This document shows positions 44,608 through 52,482 of a stretch of DNA of 62,315 bases, in pieces; the stretch's first letter is position 1; each line of letters starts with the position of its first letter. The position numbers and the translations under genes were made by a program. The stretch spans positions 1 to 62,315 of IMG/VR virus record IMGVR_UViG_3300021356_000019, one strand, 5' to 3'. The notes under the pieces are model-generated. The model ran no database searches. It saw nothing but the letters and a program-made list of their open reading frames with translations, and was not told the origin of the DNA. This DNA comes from a virus.

Positions 44608-44636
44608 ATTATACTAGATTATATGTATGAAGTCAA
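44608..44636 (-). promoter_or_regulatory. sigma70 promoter TTGACT-N17-TATAAT, 7 nt before ATG
   Basis: -35 at 44631-44636 and -10 at 44608-44613. Only 7 nt (AACAGCA) separate the -10 box from the gp61 ATG, so the transcript is expected to start at or beside the start codon. Confidence 0.85.
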
Positions 44637-45149
44637 GTTAAAATCTATCAGTTTTATGTCTTGTGCATACTTGTCTAGTACTCGGTCTTTCATGTTGTTA
44701 TCAAATGCTGTTATGTCATCTAATTCATCTGCTGGAATATGATAGTCGAGTATGTACTTGCTTGTTATGTTAAATGTTTTATGCAAAAAATTACTTACGT
44801 CTTCCAAATGTACAAATTTATCAATTAGTTTTATGTCTTCTTGGTATGTTCCTACAAACGATGGCTCGTGGTAGAATAAGTCACTGTTTACATAATCACT
44901 AAAAGTGATATTTTCATACATGTCTTTTTGTATTACAGCCTTCCACCTAAATATACTGCGTTCTCTAGTAAATGGATTTCTCACAAACATAATATTTTGT
45001 AAATTACTGTCATACTCGTTAGTGTCCAATACATGATTAGGTGCGGCATAATCTAATAATTTGTTTTCAAATAATTTCTGTGCTATCCATCTGGTCCCAC
45101 ATCGGGTAGGAAACACACAGGCATGAATGCCATTGTTCAATTTATGCAT
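44619..45149 (-). CDS. Sulfotransferase-like protein, 176 aa
   Basis: A 176-aa protein with features of carbohydrate sulfotransferases: FPTRCGTRWIAQKL near residues 13-26 resembles the 5'-phosphosulfate-binding loop (PRSGTTWL), and FVRNPFTRERSIFRW near 55-69 resembles the 3'-phosphate-binding motif (RNPxxRxxS). It would transfer sulfate from PAPS to a sugar or protein. An APS-kinase-like protein that could provide PAPS is encoded at 50926. A weak late-promoter-like box (ATTAAATA, 5-nt spacer) precedes it. Confidence 0.75.
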   Translation of the reverse strand: MHKLNNGIHACVFPTRCGTRWIAQKLFENKLLDYAAPNHVLDTNEYDSNLQNIMFVRNPFTRERSIFRWKAVIQKDMYENITFSDYVNSDLFYHEPSFVGTYQEDIKLIDKFVHLEDVSNFLHKTFNITSKYILDYHIPADELDDITAFDNNMKDRVLDKYAQDIKLIDFNLTSYI

Positions 45150-45154
45150 ATTGT

Positions 45155-45162
45155 TATTTAAT
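45155..45162 (-). promoter_or_regulatory. Weak late-promoter-like box ATTAAATA
   Basis: ATTAAATA-ACAAT-ATG of the sulfotransferase-like gene; one mismatch from NATAAATA. Confidence 0.35.
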
Positions 45163-45976
45163 TTCTTAAAAGAATTTTATCAAATGATCCTGAATTGGTC
45201 GGACCAGGGGAGTATTTAAATCTTAAGTAATTGAAGTTGCCTGTGAAACTGTAATAAGTTATACCAGACACATTTGCCATTGGTATTCTTTCTAAATTGT
45301 TTACTACAGGTACACTTGCCCAATTTGAATCATCGCTTGATGGTGCTTGTAAACTTAAACTACCTTCCACAAAAACGTTTCCTGTGAATTCGGTTGAGTA
45401 TATACCTATGGTGTGGGTAGCATCTCTGAAGTTCTTGTGTTGATTGCCTTCGAATGAGCCACTTGTAAATACATTTGCAACATCGCCGTTATCTGTATTA
45501 CCGGTTTGATTCCACACATTTGCAATCTGTGTTGCTACTGGAGTAGGATTTGCATCATTTTTTACTATTAATGTGCAGAGTATTCCGTTGTTATAATCAG
45601 AATAGATTGGAGTCTTAGTACCATCGTCTGCAACATTTTTAAATGAAACTTTGTATTGTCCTTCCACTAAAGAATTCATATCTTCTTCTGACAGTTTGAG
45701 TTCTGCTGTACCTTTATTAAGACCAGGTACTGCAAACCTTGTTAATACTTTTTCGTTAGTAGAGTATTTGATAATATCTGCTTGTATATCATTATTATAC
45801 ACATTTTCTTTTTTTCTATCTTGATTTGTGATATTGATGTACACAATGTTGTCCATACCTTTGTGTACTATAAATTCTTTTCTGTTCATACTTCTGTTAT
45901 CCACATAATAATTTTCCTGTTTCTTTACAAGATTCAGTGTGTTTGATTGATACATTAATAGTGTTAAATTGCTCAT
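45158..45976 (-). CDS. Putative virion protein, beta-rich, 272 aa
   Basis: A 272-aa beta-rich protein (FIVHKGMDNIVYINITNQD, then ADIIKYST..., VEGQYKVSFKNV) that looks like tandem Ig-like domains, followed by a Gly/Ser/Thr-rich jelly-roll-like C-terminus (FTGNFNYLRFKYSPG). No family recognised; tail or whisker component is plausible. The ATGAGC start at 45976 is fixed by an AAGGA ribosome-binding site and a leadered late promoter. Confidence 0.7.
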   Translation of the reverse strand: MSNLTLLMYQSNTLNLVKKQENYYVDNRSMNRKEFIVHKGMDNIVYINITNQDRKKENVYNNDIQADIIKYSTNEKVLTRFAVPGLNKGTAELKLSEEDMNSLVEGQYKVSFKNVADDGTKTPIYSDYNNGILCTLIVKNDANPTPVATQIANVWNQTGNTDNGDVANVFTSGSFEGNQHKNFRDATHTIGIYSTEFTGNVFVEGSLSLQAPSSDDSNWASVPVVNNLERIPMANVSGITYYSFTGNFNYLRFKYSPGPTNSGSFDKILLRN

Positions 45977-45997
45977 ACATGTTCATTCCTTATAATG

Positions 45998-46005
45998 TAT
46001 TTATC
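45998..46005 (-). promoter_or_regulatory. T4-type late promoter GATAAATA, leadered, divergent pair
   Basis: GATAAATA 21 nt before the ATG at 45976; 8 nt from the plus-strand promoter at 46014. Confidence 0.8.
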
Positions 46006-46013
46006 TACAAAGG

Positions 46014-46021
46014 TATAAATA
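46014..46021 (+). promoter_or_regulatory. T4-type late promoter TATAAATA, leaderless, divergent pair
   Basis: TATAAATA-AAAAT-ATG of the plus-strand gene at 46027. Confidence 0.85.
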
Positions 46022-46026
46022 AAAAT

Positions 46027-46398
46027 ATGCAGGACCAACAGGAAATACAAGAAAAGTTTCCTTTCTTTACTATGCTTACATATGGTGAGAAGGAATACTT
46101 TGGTATAGTTCAAAATCAAGACAATGCAGTCACATCTTTCTACGATTATAATGTGCTAGTAGCACCTGAAGAAAAGAAACAATTTGTAGAATTAGGCGAA
46201 ACATGGTGGTGGGAAAGTAATCGGCAAATTCCAATTGATGTGTTTTTATTTAATGAAATGCGAGAGTTTAGGAATTGTTTAAAAACATTCAATAACAAAG
46301 ATATAGATATCATATTTGGTCCAGTGACCAGCATTCATAATCTAGTTAAGAAAAGAATTAAAAGAAGAACAATTCAATTAGTCAAGAAGGCTGACTAA
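46027..46398 (+). CDS. Hypothetical late protein, 123 aa
   Basis: A 123-aa protein: FPFFTMLTYGEKEYFGIVQNQD near residue 12, ELGETWWWESNRQIPIDVF near 55, a basic ending KRIKRRTIQLVKKAD. I recall similar proteins in T4-like marine phages without function. The start is set by the leaderless promoter; a longer frame lacks it. It is plus-strand and its 3' end overlaps the convergent DnaE-like gene by 21 nt. Confidence 0.75.
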   Translation: MQDQQEIQEKFPFFTMLTYGEKEYFGIVQNQDNAVTSFYDYNVLVAPEEKKQFVELGETWWWESNRQIPIDVFLFNEMREFRNCLKTFNNKDIDIIFGPVTSIHNLVKKRIKRRTIQLVKKAD

Positions 46399-46953
46399 CT
46401 TATTTAATTGAACAATTATAGCCATTGCGTAACTATATGCGTGAGACTTCTTAAAGGAGTACGTTTCGTTGTCACCTTTAATCCATACTTCCTTTTCAAT
46501 TTCACTCCAACTTTTACCTACAAGATATCTTTTACCGGGCCTTATCATTGCAAGTATCATTGCTAGTTGATCAATGTTTGTAGGTTTGTGCTGATTAACA
46601 ATATCAAAATGATTACTAATATGAAATAGTTGCTCTACAATTTCTTTAGCACCAAATAAATCCCAAACAGGTTCTTGATTACATAACCTATCCAACTCTT
46701 GTTCTGATTCTATATTGTTGTATACACTATTGTTCAGTACATCCAATTTAAAATAACCCAACTCATCTGCTTCTTTGTGATCAATATTACTTAATCCAGA
46801 CACAGGATCATGGGGTATAGGCTGTATATAAACGCCTGTGTTGTGTTTTTCCATACCACCTGGACGTTTGATACTACCTGTGATATTATCTAACACACAA
46901 AGCAGTTTATCGCGGTTAGCCATATCAATATCTACATCAAAATCAATCTTCAC
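46378..46953 (-). CDS. DnaE-derived mini-protein (Pol III alpha-like fragment), 191 aa
   Basis: A 191-aa protein that lines up with non-contiguous blocks of bacterial Pol III alpha. HNTGVYIQPIPHDP near 38 equals the HxxGVVIxPxP block; ELGYFKLDVLNNSVYNNI near 64 equals GxxKxDxLGLxxL; QLAMILAMIRPG near 129 equals DLIAxxALxRPG; FKKSHAYSYAMAIIVQL near 167 equals FNKSHxxAYAxxxYQ. The catalytic aspartates of the palm are absent, so it cannot polymerise DNA alone. It could bind the replisome. It sits with MazG-like and ThyX. Confidence 0.75.
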   Translation of the reverse strand: MKIDFDVDIDMANRDKLLCVLDNITGSIKRPGGMEKHNTGVYIQPIPHDPVSGLSNIDHKEADELGYFKLDVLNNSVYNNIESEQELDRLCNQEPVWDLFGAKEIVEQLFHISNHFDIVNQHKPTNIDQLAMILAMIRPGKRYLVGKSWSEIEKEVWIKGDNETYSFKKSHAYSYAMAIIVQLNKLVSLLD

Positions 46954-47194
46954 TGAACAATAAACTCCACTTCATTAGTTTTTCTTTTTTAACTGCCATA
47001 CGTTTTTGTATTTGCTCATCAGTAACAAGGCCGCCATTTTTAAGTATATCTATCATACACATTACATCGCCTATCTCATCTTGTAATTGTTTATAATCAC
47101 ACGGTTCGTCAAATCTTATCATTTTGCTACATGCCTGAATAAGTTCTGCACATTCCTCCATTGTGATTACTAACATTTCTTCTCGTTTTTTCAT
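46943..47194 (-). CDS. MazG-like NTP pyrophosphohydrolase, 83 aa
   Basis: An 83-aa four-helix MazG-like protein. ITMEECAELIQACSK near residue 10 (ExxE) and LQDEIGDVMCMIDI near 40 (ExxD) are the metal-binding helices. It may hydrolyse non-canonical nucleotides or (p)ppGpp-type molecules. Overlaps the DnaE-like gene and the thyX gene by a few bases. Confidence 0.8.
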   Translation of the reverse strand: MKKREEMLVITMEECAELIQACSKMIRFDEPCDYKQLQDEIGDVMCMIDILKNGGLVTDEQIQKRMAVKKEKLMKWSLLFSED

Positions 47195-47862
47195 ATCTCT
47201 TTGCCTTTAAATTCTTCTGCAAGTGGGAATATGTTTGCTATAACATCTGCTACTGCATGAGCAATGTCAATGTGCTCTTGCTGGGTACCATTTGCACCAC
47301 GTAATTCAATATAGTGTATCCAACTACGCAACGTACCGTTAACATACATTCTACTCATTGTATTACCTTCTGGTAATACTGCTCTTGCTTGTTCTTTGGC
47401 AATACCGTTTTCTATTGCCCAAGTATATGTTTCTGTTGCTTGTTTAATTAGATCCTCTTGTTTTTGTCTCCATTCTAATTCTAATTCTTCGTTATCTGTT
47501 TTAATGCTGTTCTGTCTATTTTTAAGATCTTGTAATCTAGCCTCACGGATTTCAAAACTTAAATCTTGTGTAGGGTCAGCATAACGTTGACTAAACTCTT
47601 GGAAACTAAAACTTCTATGACGTAAAATTTGTCTTGCTATATCTCTGGTTGTTTCTATTTCCAAACATGCTGATACCATTTCTAATGGTGACCAGTGTTT
47701 GTGTTTCATCAAATACTTCACAAGTTTTTCATTTGTTTCTATATTATTTTGATTGTTTGGGTTACTAACCCTGGCGCAATAGGCTATTAAGTCTAATGCT
47801 GAATGTTTGTGCAAAGCATCATTATATGGTGCTTGGCTGTGACTTACTATTTTTACGTTCAT
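47191..47862 (-). CDS. thyX: Flavin-dependent thymidylate synthase
   Basis: A 223-aa ThyX that converts dUMP to dTMP using FAD and methylene-THF. The signature RHRSFSFQEFSQRYAD near residue 80 matches RHRxxSxNExSxRY; the C-terminal LRSWIHYIELRGANGTQQEH near 175 matches the second conserved block. Common in marine T4-like phages. In one operon with gp62-like, Apt and MetK genes. Confidence 0.97.
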   Translation of the reverse strand: MNVKIVSHSQAPYNDALHKHSALDLIAYCARVSNPNNQNNIETNEKLVKYLMKHKHWSPLEMVSACLEIETTRDIARQILRHRSFSFQEFSQRYADPTQDLSFEIREARLQDLKNRQNSIKTDNEELELEWRQKQEDLIKQATETYTWAIENGIAKEQARAVLPEGNTMSRMYVNGTLRSWIHYIELRGANGTQQEHIDIAHAVADVIANIFPLAEEFKGKEI

Positions 47863-48533
47863 AATCCTGACGCCTCCGCTATGTCCTGTACTAGATTAAC
47901 CTCTTCTGTGTTTTTCAAAAATATTCTTTTCCAAAATCCTGGATCAGCAATATCTTTTATAAGTTCAACTTGCTCACTGTTAAACTTTCCCCATAGTTCT
48001 TGTCCGCTTTCGCTTAGGAATAAAAACCATGGAGAAATTTTACCACCCCTTATGTGATAGACTGCTAGTTGCGGTGCTACTTTTCTAAAGTAATCTGCCC
48101 AGTCTTCACTTTTCTCTTCTCCCCATGCCTGCATACATTTAACACTTCTTTCTATGCCTCGTTGTGCAGGTTCTTTTTTAATTAATTCTTTTAAGTAAAT
48201 GTCATATGTAGCATCTTTTGTCCAGTCTGCTAATTTAACACTTTCTCTAATTAACCATTCTGCATAATTATTCGGCTCTAGTAAATCTTCTTTGACCATC
48301 TTTCTGCCAAACTTTACAAAACCTGTGTAGTATTTGCTTTCAGCAAATTCCTCATATGTTTTTGTCTTTGCATTATGCATGTTTATTTCATAAAATTTTT
48401 GATAAGTTCTAAATGCTAATCTTACATGAGTTAGATCCTTATCTGTATGCCTTCTTTTTTGTGGGCACATATGAGCACTTAGAGTTCTTTCACTCATAAA
48501 TGTCTTTTTACAATATGTGCAAGTTAAACTCAC
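47859..48533 (-). CDS. Hypothetical protein with N-terminal zinc finger, 224 aa
   Basis: Residues 4-24 (CTYCKKTFMSERTLSAHMC) fit a C2H2/C2HC zinc finger. The remaining ~200 residues are helical, with Trp-rich segments (AWGEEKSEDWADYFRKVAP; KISPWFLFLSESGQELW). I recall related proteins in cyanophages but no function. Overlaps both neighbours by 4 nt. Confidence 0.75.
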   Translation of the reverse strand: MSLTCTYCKKTFMSERTLSAHMCPQKRRHTDKDLTHVRLAFRTYQKFYEINMHNAKTKTYEEFAESKYYTGFVKFGRKMVKEDLLEPNNYAEWLIRESVKLADWTKDATYDIYLKELIKKEPAQRGIERSVKCMQAWGEEKSEDWADYFRKVAPQLAVYHIRGGKISPWFLFLSESGQELWGKFNSEQVELIKDIADPGFWKRIFLKNTEEVNLVQDIAEASGL

Positions 48534-48994
48534 TTAAATATTTCCTTTATTTCTTTGTCATCAATGCCATTAATTTCTGCTAATACTTTTAAATCTTCTT
48601 TAGTGTTAATACTTAGCAATAATTCTATTTCGTCGCTCTTTGCTAACGGAAATATTTCTCTGATTAGTTCTTCAACTTTATCTTTTTTACGTTTTGCTTT
48701 AGGTACTTTTACAAAAGGGTGAAATTGACTTTTACCAACACCTGCTAAACACATTAGTTTCCATTGCAGTTCTGGGTGTTTACTGATGTCACTCCAATTA
48801 GTATTCATAAACTCGTTTATCATTACAAGATAATGACCAGCAAATTTTCCTTGCACACTACTAGCATATCTTTGCGTCATCCACAAATTCATGCTTTTGC
48901 GTTGCTCATCTGATAGATTTGCATAGTAGTTGTAGTCTTTGCGATCTACTGCCGCCATGATATCTTTAATTTGTAGCAGAGGCTTTTTTGCCAT
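48530..48994 (-). CDS. Hypothetical protein, weak resemblance to clamp-loader gp62, 154 aa
   Basis: A 154-aa helical, basic protein. KDYNYYANLSDEQRKSMN near residue 20, QRYASSVQGKFAGHYLVMINEF near 42 and the ending EINGIDDKEIKEIFK follow the general pattern of small clamp-loader subunits in marine T4-like phages (short, 'NRY/QRY' helix, 'xxYGYS..KA' C-terminus). The resemblance is weak and no gp44 is in the window. The neighbourhood is replication and nucleotide genes. Confidence 0.6.
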   Translation of the reverse strand: MAKKPLLQIKDIMAAVDRKDYNYYANLSDEQRKSMNLWMTQRYASSVQGKFAGHYLVMINEFMNTNWSDISKHPELQWKLMCLAGVGKSQFHPFVKVPKAKRKKDKVEELIREIFPLAKSDEIELLLSINTKEDLKVLAEINGIDDKEIKEIFK

Positions 48995-49542
48995 TACTCG
49001 CCCTCGTATTCAATTAGGGTTTTAACTTTATACCCTTCAGCAACTATTTTAGCAGAGCCGCCTAAGTCTGTCAAGTTTATTACAGCCACAACTAAAATAT
49101 TTTCTTTAGGCACATTCCAATTTGCATGTACTAATTCTGCACAGGCAAGTGCTGTGCCACCTGTTGCAATTAAGTCGTCGACAATCACAACTTTGTCATC
49201 GGGTAATATTTCTGTATTTTTTTGTATCTCTAATGTTGCTGTGCCATACTCTAGTTGGTATTCTTTTTTATAGGTTTCGTTTGGTAACTTACCTGGCTTA
49301 CGAGCCATAATAAAAGGAACATCCATGTCCCTTGCCAGCGGTGCCCCAAACACAAATCCTCTACTCTCTATACCAATAATTTTTGTTCCTTGAAATGCAA
49401 CATTAGTTAAGTCAACTAATGCCTTATTAAATGCTAAAGGGTTTTCAATTAGACTAGTAATGTCCCTAAATTGTATTCCTGGAATAGGAAAATCAGGTAC
49501 AGTCCTAATTGATTGTTTTAGGTCTTGCCAAAATTCTTTCAT
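48994..49542 (-). CDS. apt: Adenine phosphoribosyltransferase
   Basis: A 182-aa PRTase of the Apt subfamily. FPIPGIQFRDIT near residue 19, GIESRGFVFGAPLA near 57, ARKPGKLP near 80 and the PRPP-binding VVIVDDLIATGGTA near 120 are all present. It converts adenine plus PRPP to AMP, salvaging adenine, including that made during methyl-cycle turnover. It is directly coupled to metK (same operon, adjacent start/stop). Confidence 0.95.
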   Translation of the reverse strand: MKEFWQDLKQSIRTVPDFPIPGIQFRDITSLIENPLAFNKALVDLTNVAFQGTKIIGIESRGFVFGAPLARDMDVPFIMARKPGKLPNETYKKEYQLEYGTATLEIQKNTEILPDDKVVIVDDLIATGGTALACAELVHANWNVPKENILVVAVINLTDLGGSAKIVAEGYKVKTLIEYEGE

Positions 49543-50633
49543 TAAAATAAATCAATTTGTTCCCACGGAAGGTTGTCTTTTCCGAAGTGTCCATATAACG
49601 TGGTTGTAGTTAAATCTAAACTAAACAAATTAAATTTATCAATAATACCTTTTGGTGTTAGATCAACATTTTCTGTAATCCAATCCACTAAGTCTGTTCT
49701 TACTTGTCCGTCTGCATATACATACAAACTTGTTGGTTCTACTACACCAATAGCATAACTTAGTTGTACTGTGGCATTATTTGCCTTACCACTTGCTACA
49801 ATATTCTTTGCCAAGTAACGTGCCATGTAAGCCGCACTTCTGTCAACTTTAGTACAGTCTTTACCTGAGAAAGCACCGCCTCCATGTGGAGCATAACCGC
49901 CATAAGTATCAACAATAATTTTCCTTCCAGTAAGTCCAGTATCACCATCTGGTCCACCAATAACAAATCTACCAGTTGGATTTATTAAGAATTCTGTATT
50001 ACTTAAATCTTGGTCAGAAATTTCATCTCTAATAATTTGCTCAACTCTATCACGTACCATTTGAATACTTACATCATCGATGTGTTGTGTGCTACATACA
50101 ATTTTTGTAATGCCAGTAGGAGTATTCACATCATCATATGTCATTGTAACCTGTGCTTTGCTGTCTGGGCCTAACCAATCTTCGCCGCCTTCTCTTTCTG
50201 CTTGAAGTCTTTTTAGAATTTTATGACTGTAATGTATAGCACTTGGCATATAATCTGGTGTTTCATTACATGCATATCCAAACATAAGTCCTTGGTCGCC
50301 AGCACCAAACTCATCTGTGCCTAATGCTATGTCTGGTGATTGACCGTGTAGTTCGTTGTAAACTTTTAAATGTTTCCAGTGGAAGCCTTCTTGTTCATAT
50401 CCAATACCTCTCACAACATCTCTAACAATTTTTTCAATTTCTGCTTTATCAAACATGTCGCTTTTGTATTCACCTGCTAGTGTAACCATATTAGTTGTTA
50501 CTAGTGTTTCTACAGCCGCTCTATGTGTTTCCTTGCCATTGATTAAATATGTTGCTACAGCATCTGATATAAGATCTGCTATTTTATCTGGGTGTCCTAC
50601 ACTGACACTTTCGCTTGTAAATTCATATGCCAT
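49542..50633 (-). CDS. metK: S-adenosylmethionine synthetase
   Basis: A 363-aa MetK (bacterial enzymes ~385). ESVSVGHPDKIADLISDA near residue 8, GAGDQGLMFGYA near 110, HGGGAFSGKDCTKVDRSAAYMARY near 252 and the C-terminal catalytic region YPGHFGKD-like are present. It makes SAM from methionine and ATP in the cytoplasm. SAM users in the window: two methyltransferases and the radical SAM protein. Confidence 0.97.
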   Translation of the reverse strand: MAYEFTSESVSVGHPDKIADLISDAVATYLINGKETHRAAVETLVTTNMVTLAGEYKSDMFDKAEIEKIVRDVVRGIGYEQEGFHWKHLKVYNELHGQSPDIALGTDEFGAGDQGLMFGYACNETPDYMPSAIHYSHKILKRLQAEREGGEDWLGPDSKAQVTMTYDDVNTPTGITKIVCSTQHIDDVSIQMVRDRVEQIIRDEISDQDLSNTEFLINPTGRFVIGGPDGDTGLTGRKIIVDTYGGYAPHGGGAFSGKDCTKVDRSAAYMARYLAKNIVASGKANNATVQLSYAIGVVEPTSLYVYADGQVRTDLVDWITENVDLTPKGIIDKFNLFSLDLTTTTLYGHFGKDNLPWEQIDLF

Positions 50634-50926
50634 TATGTCTCCTCTTTTACAAAGATACCATCGACCATTTTGCCTTTTCTATCTTTGATGTCATTGTATG
50701 CTACTTCTAAACATTCTTCTAATGTTAATTTATTTCTAGCAAGTATGTTAATCATTACCACAAGCATGTCGCCAATATCATCTCTAATATCATTGCCTTT
50801 ACATACATTGTCGCTTAGTTCTCCTAATTCCTGTAATAATTTTAACACTTGATCTTTGTCAGTGGCTCCATCAATTAAATTTCTATCATAGTGCCATTGC
50901 TCAACCTTTTTGACTAATTCGTCCAT
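50633..50926 (-). CDS. MazG-like NTP pyrophosphohydrolase, 97 aa
   Basis: A 97-aa MazG/dUTPase-like four-helix protein. LLQELGELSDNVCKGN near residue 30 (ExxE) and IRDDIGDMLVVMINIL near 47 (ExxD) form the metal site. It is the second MazG-like protein in the window and, unlike the other, has an N-terminal extension WHYDRNLIDG. Coupled to metK and to the APS-kinase fusion. Confidence 0.85.
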   Translation of the reverse strand: MDELVKKVEQWHYDRNLIDGATDKDQVLKLLQELGELSDNVCKGNDIRDDIGDMLVVMINILARNKLTLEECLEVAYNDIKDRKGKMVDGIFVKEET

Positions 50927-51702
50927 TATAGTTTGCCTTCTTTTCGCATTTGTTCACGTATTTTAGTTGCACTTATATCGTGTGTAGCATCATCAAAAAC
51001 TTCTTGTTCAATTTTATATCCTACATCACGACCATAAGTAATGTTTAACAAGTTTGGTACAACTTGTATTTTTACTTTACCAGCAAATTTATATAAACTC
51101 TGTTGTAAGTTTTCTATAACCTCATATGCTGGAAAAGGATTCTTTTCATCTGTTGGCATATCTCTAACCATCAAAAACACCTGTCCGTGTTTTGCTAATG
51201 CTCTATCAAATAGTGCTTGGTGCCCAGGATGCCAGGGTTGAAATCTTCCAAGCATTTGTGTTGTGGGTGCTTGGTTGTCCCATATAAATCTTTGTCCAAT
51301 TTCATAAGCAATTATTTTAGCATCTACATCACCACGTTGTTCGTGTACATTGTAGTCTGAAACATAAGGTCTTTCAAACACTTTATTAGTGTCTTCGAAT
51401 CTTCCTTCTTTGATAGTGTCTACAAATATTTCATAGTCAGCACTAAAATTATTTCTTGCCTTTTCAAAAGGAGCAACAAAATCTGCGATTGCAATCTTGC
51501 CTTCTGCTTCTGCGTTTTCACACAAAGACAACATTCGCTGATTCTGTCTTAGTCTACCTTCTTCAGAGAAGTCCCAATCGTCTGCTTCTTCTCTGACTTT
51601 ATCTGCGTTGAACCAAGCAACTTTGTCGCCTAAATATTCAACTAGTCGTTCTGCCAAGTATGTTTTACCACTTCCTGGCAGTCCAAATATTAATACTCTC
51701 AT
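50926..51702 (-). CDS. APS kinase-like / nucleotidylyltransferase fusion, 258 aa
   Basis: Residues 1-130 form a P-loop kinase: GLPGSGKTYLA near 7 (Walker A), WFNADKVR near 31, FSEEGRLRQ near 49 and ADFVAPFEKAR near 74 match the APS-kinase (CysC) family pattern. Residues ~145-258 form a cytidylyltransferase-like domain: MLGRFQPWHPGHQALF near 150 (HxGH) and ISATKIRE near 245 (ISxTxIR). The kinase could make PAPS for the sulfotransferase-like protein at 44619. Substrates of both halves remain to be shown. Confidence 0.85.
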   Translation of the reverse strand: MRVLIFGLPGSGKTYLAERLVEYLGDKVAWFNADKVREEADDWDFSEEGRLRQNQRMLSLCENAEAEGKIAIADFVAPFEKARNNFSADYEIFVDTIKEGRFEDTNKVFERPYVSDYNVHEQRGDVDAKIIAYEIGQRFIWDNQAPTTQMLGRFQPWHPGHQALFDRALAKHGQVFLMVRDMPTDEKNPFPAYEVIENLQQSLYKFAGKVKIQVVPNLLNITYGRDVGYKIEQEVFDDATHDISATKIREQMRKEGKL

Positions 51703-52473
51703 TTATTCCTCGTTTTGTTCACGTTCCCATTGAGCGTTCTCGTCAAAGTCTAGCAAGTAGTCTTCATCGAGTTCATTGTACTGGTCTTCTGAGTCGTGCC
51801 ACTTCTTATTTAACCAACCAACTTCTGCATGATAACTTTTACCGGTAGTATCATTTTGATCGTATTCTGCGTCAAGTTCTACCTTGTCATAGTACACTCT
51901 ATCAATGAATTCGCCCAAATTAGTTTCCACAATGCCCATACCTAATTTGTATTGATCAAAGTCTTCTCCGTCAGTTTCTACAAAGTAACTGGCAAAAGTT
52001 CCTTTCTCACAACTGTGAAATGCTAACACTGGTACATAATAATTACCTTCGTCATCTTCCTCATTTACAAGTTCTGGCTCTTCATTACTAAAGTATCCAC
52101 CTTCTCTACCATACATGTGAATAGGACTAAAACTACCTACTTCATTTTCGTAGTCATAATCATCTTCGCCATCTGCTGGAACTTCGTATACAGTCAATTC
52201 TGAATCACCGTATGCACTATTAATGTGTTCTATATCATCACATTCCCACATGTAGTAATCTTCTCTTGGTGCAGGGATTTGCTCTGGGTCGTCATGCTCT
52301 GCATTTTCGTCAAGATCTTCGTCGCCGCCCCAGTCATCGAATGATAAAACTGTGTCAACTAATTCACCTTCATCCATACCTATTGTTTTTGTTACAAACT
52401 CATTGGTAACTTCGCCTATTACAGTTTCGCCTCCGTAATAACCGCTATCTATTCTAAATCTTCTTTTTGCCAT
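51703..52473 (-). CDS. Very acidic hypothetical protein, 256 aa
   Basis: A 256-aa protein with a high Asp/Glu content and aromatic residues throughout (DDWGGDEDLDENAEHDD near 46; EDDYDYENEV near 100; EEPELVNEEDDEGNYY near 130). I find no known domain. The charge pattern resembles DNA-mimic proteins but this alone does not prove it. In the early/middle operon behind the APS-kinase fusion. Confidence 0.75.
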   Translation of the reverse strand: MAKRRFRIDSGYYGGETVIGEVTNEFVTKTIGMDEGELVDTVLSFDDWGGDEDLDENAEHDDPEQIPAPREDYYMWECDDIEHINSAYGDSELTVYEVPADGEDDYDYENEVGSFSPIHMYGREGGYFSNEEPELVNEEDDEGNYYVPVLAFHSCEKGTFASYFVETDGEDFDQYKLGMGIVETNLGEFIDRVYYDKVELDAEYDQNDTTGKSYHAEVGWLNKKWHDSEDQYNELDEDYLLDFDENAQWEREQNEE

Positions 52474-52482
52474 TATTTCTCC

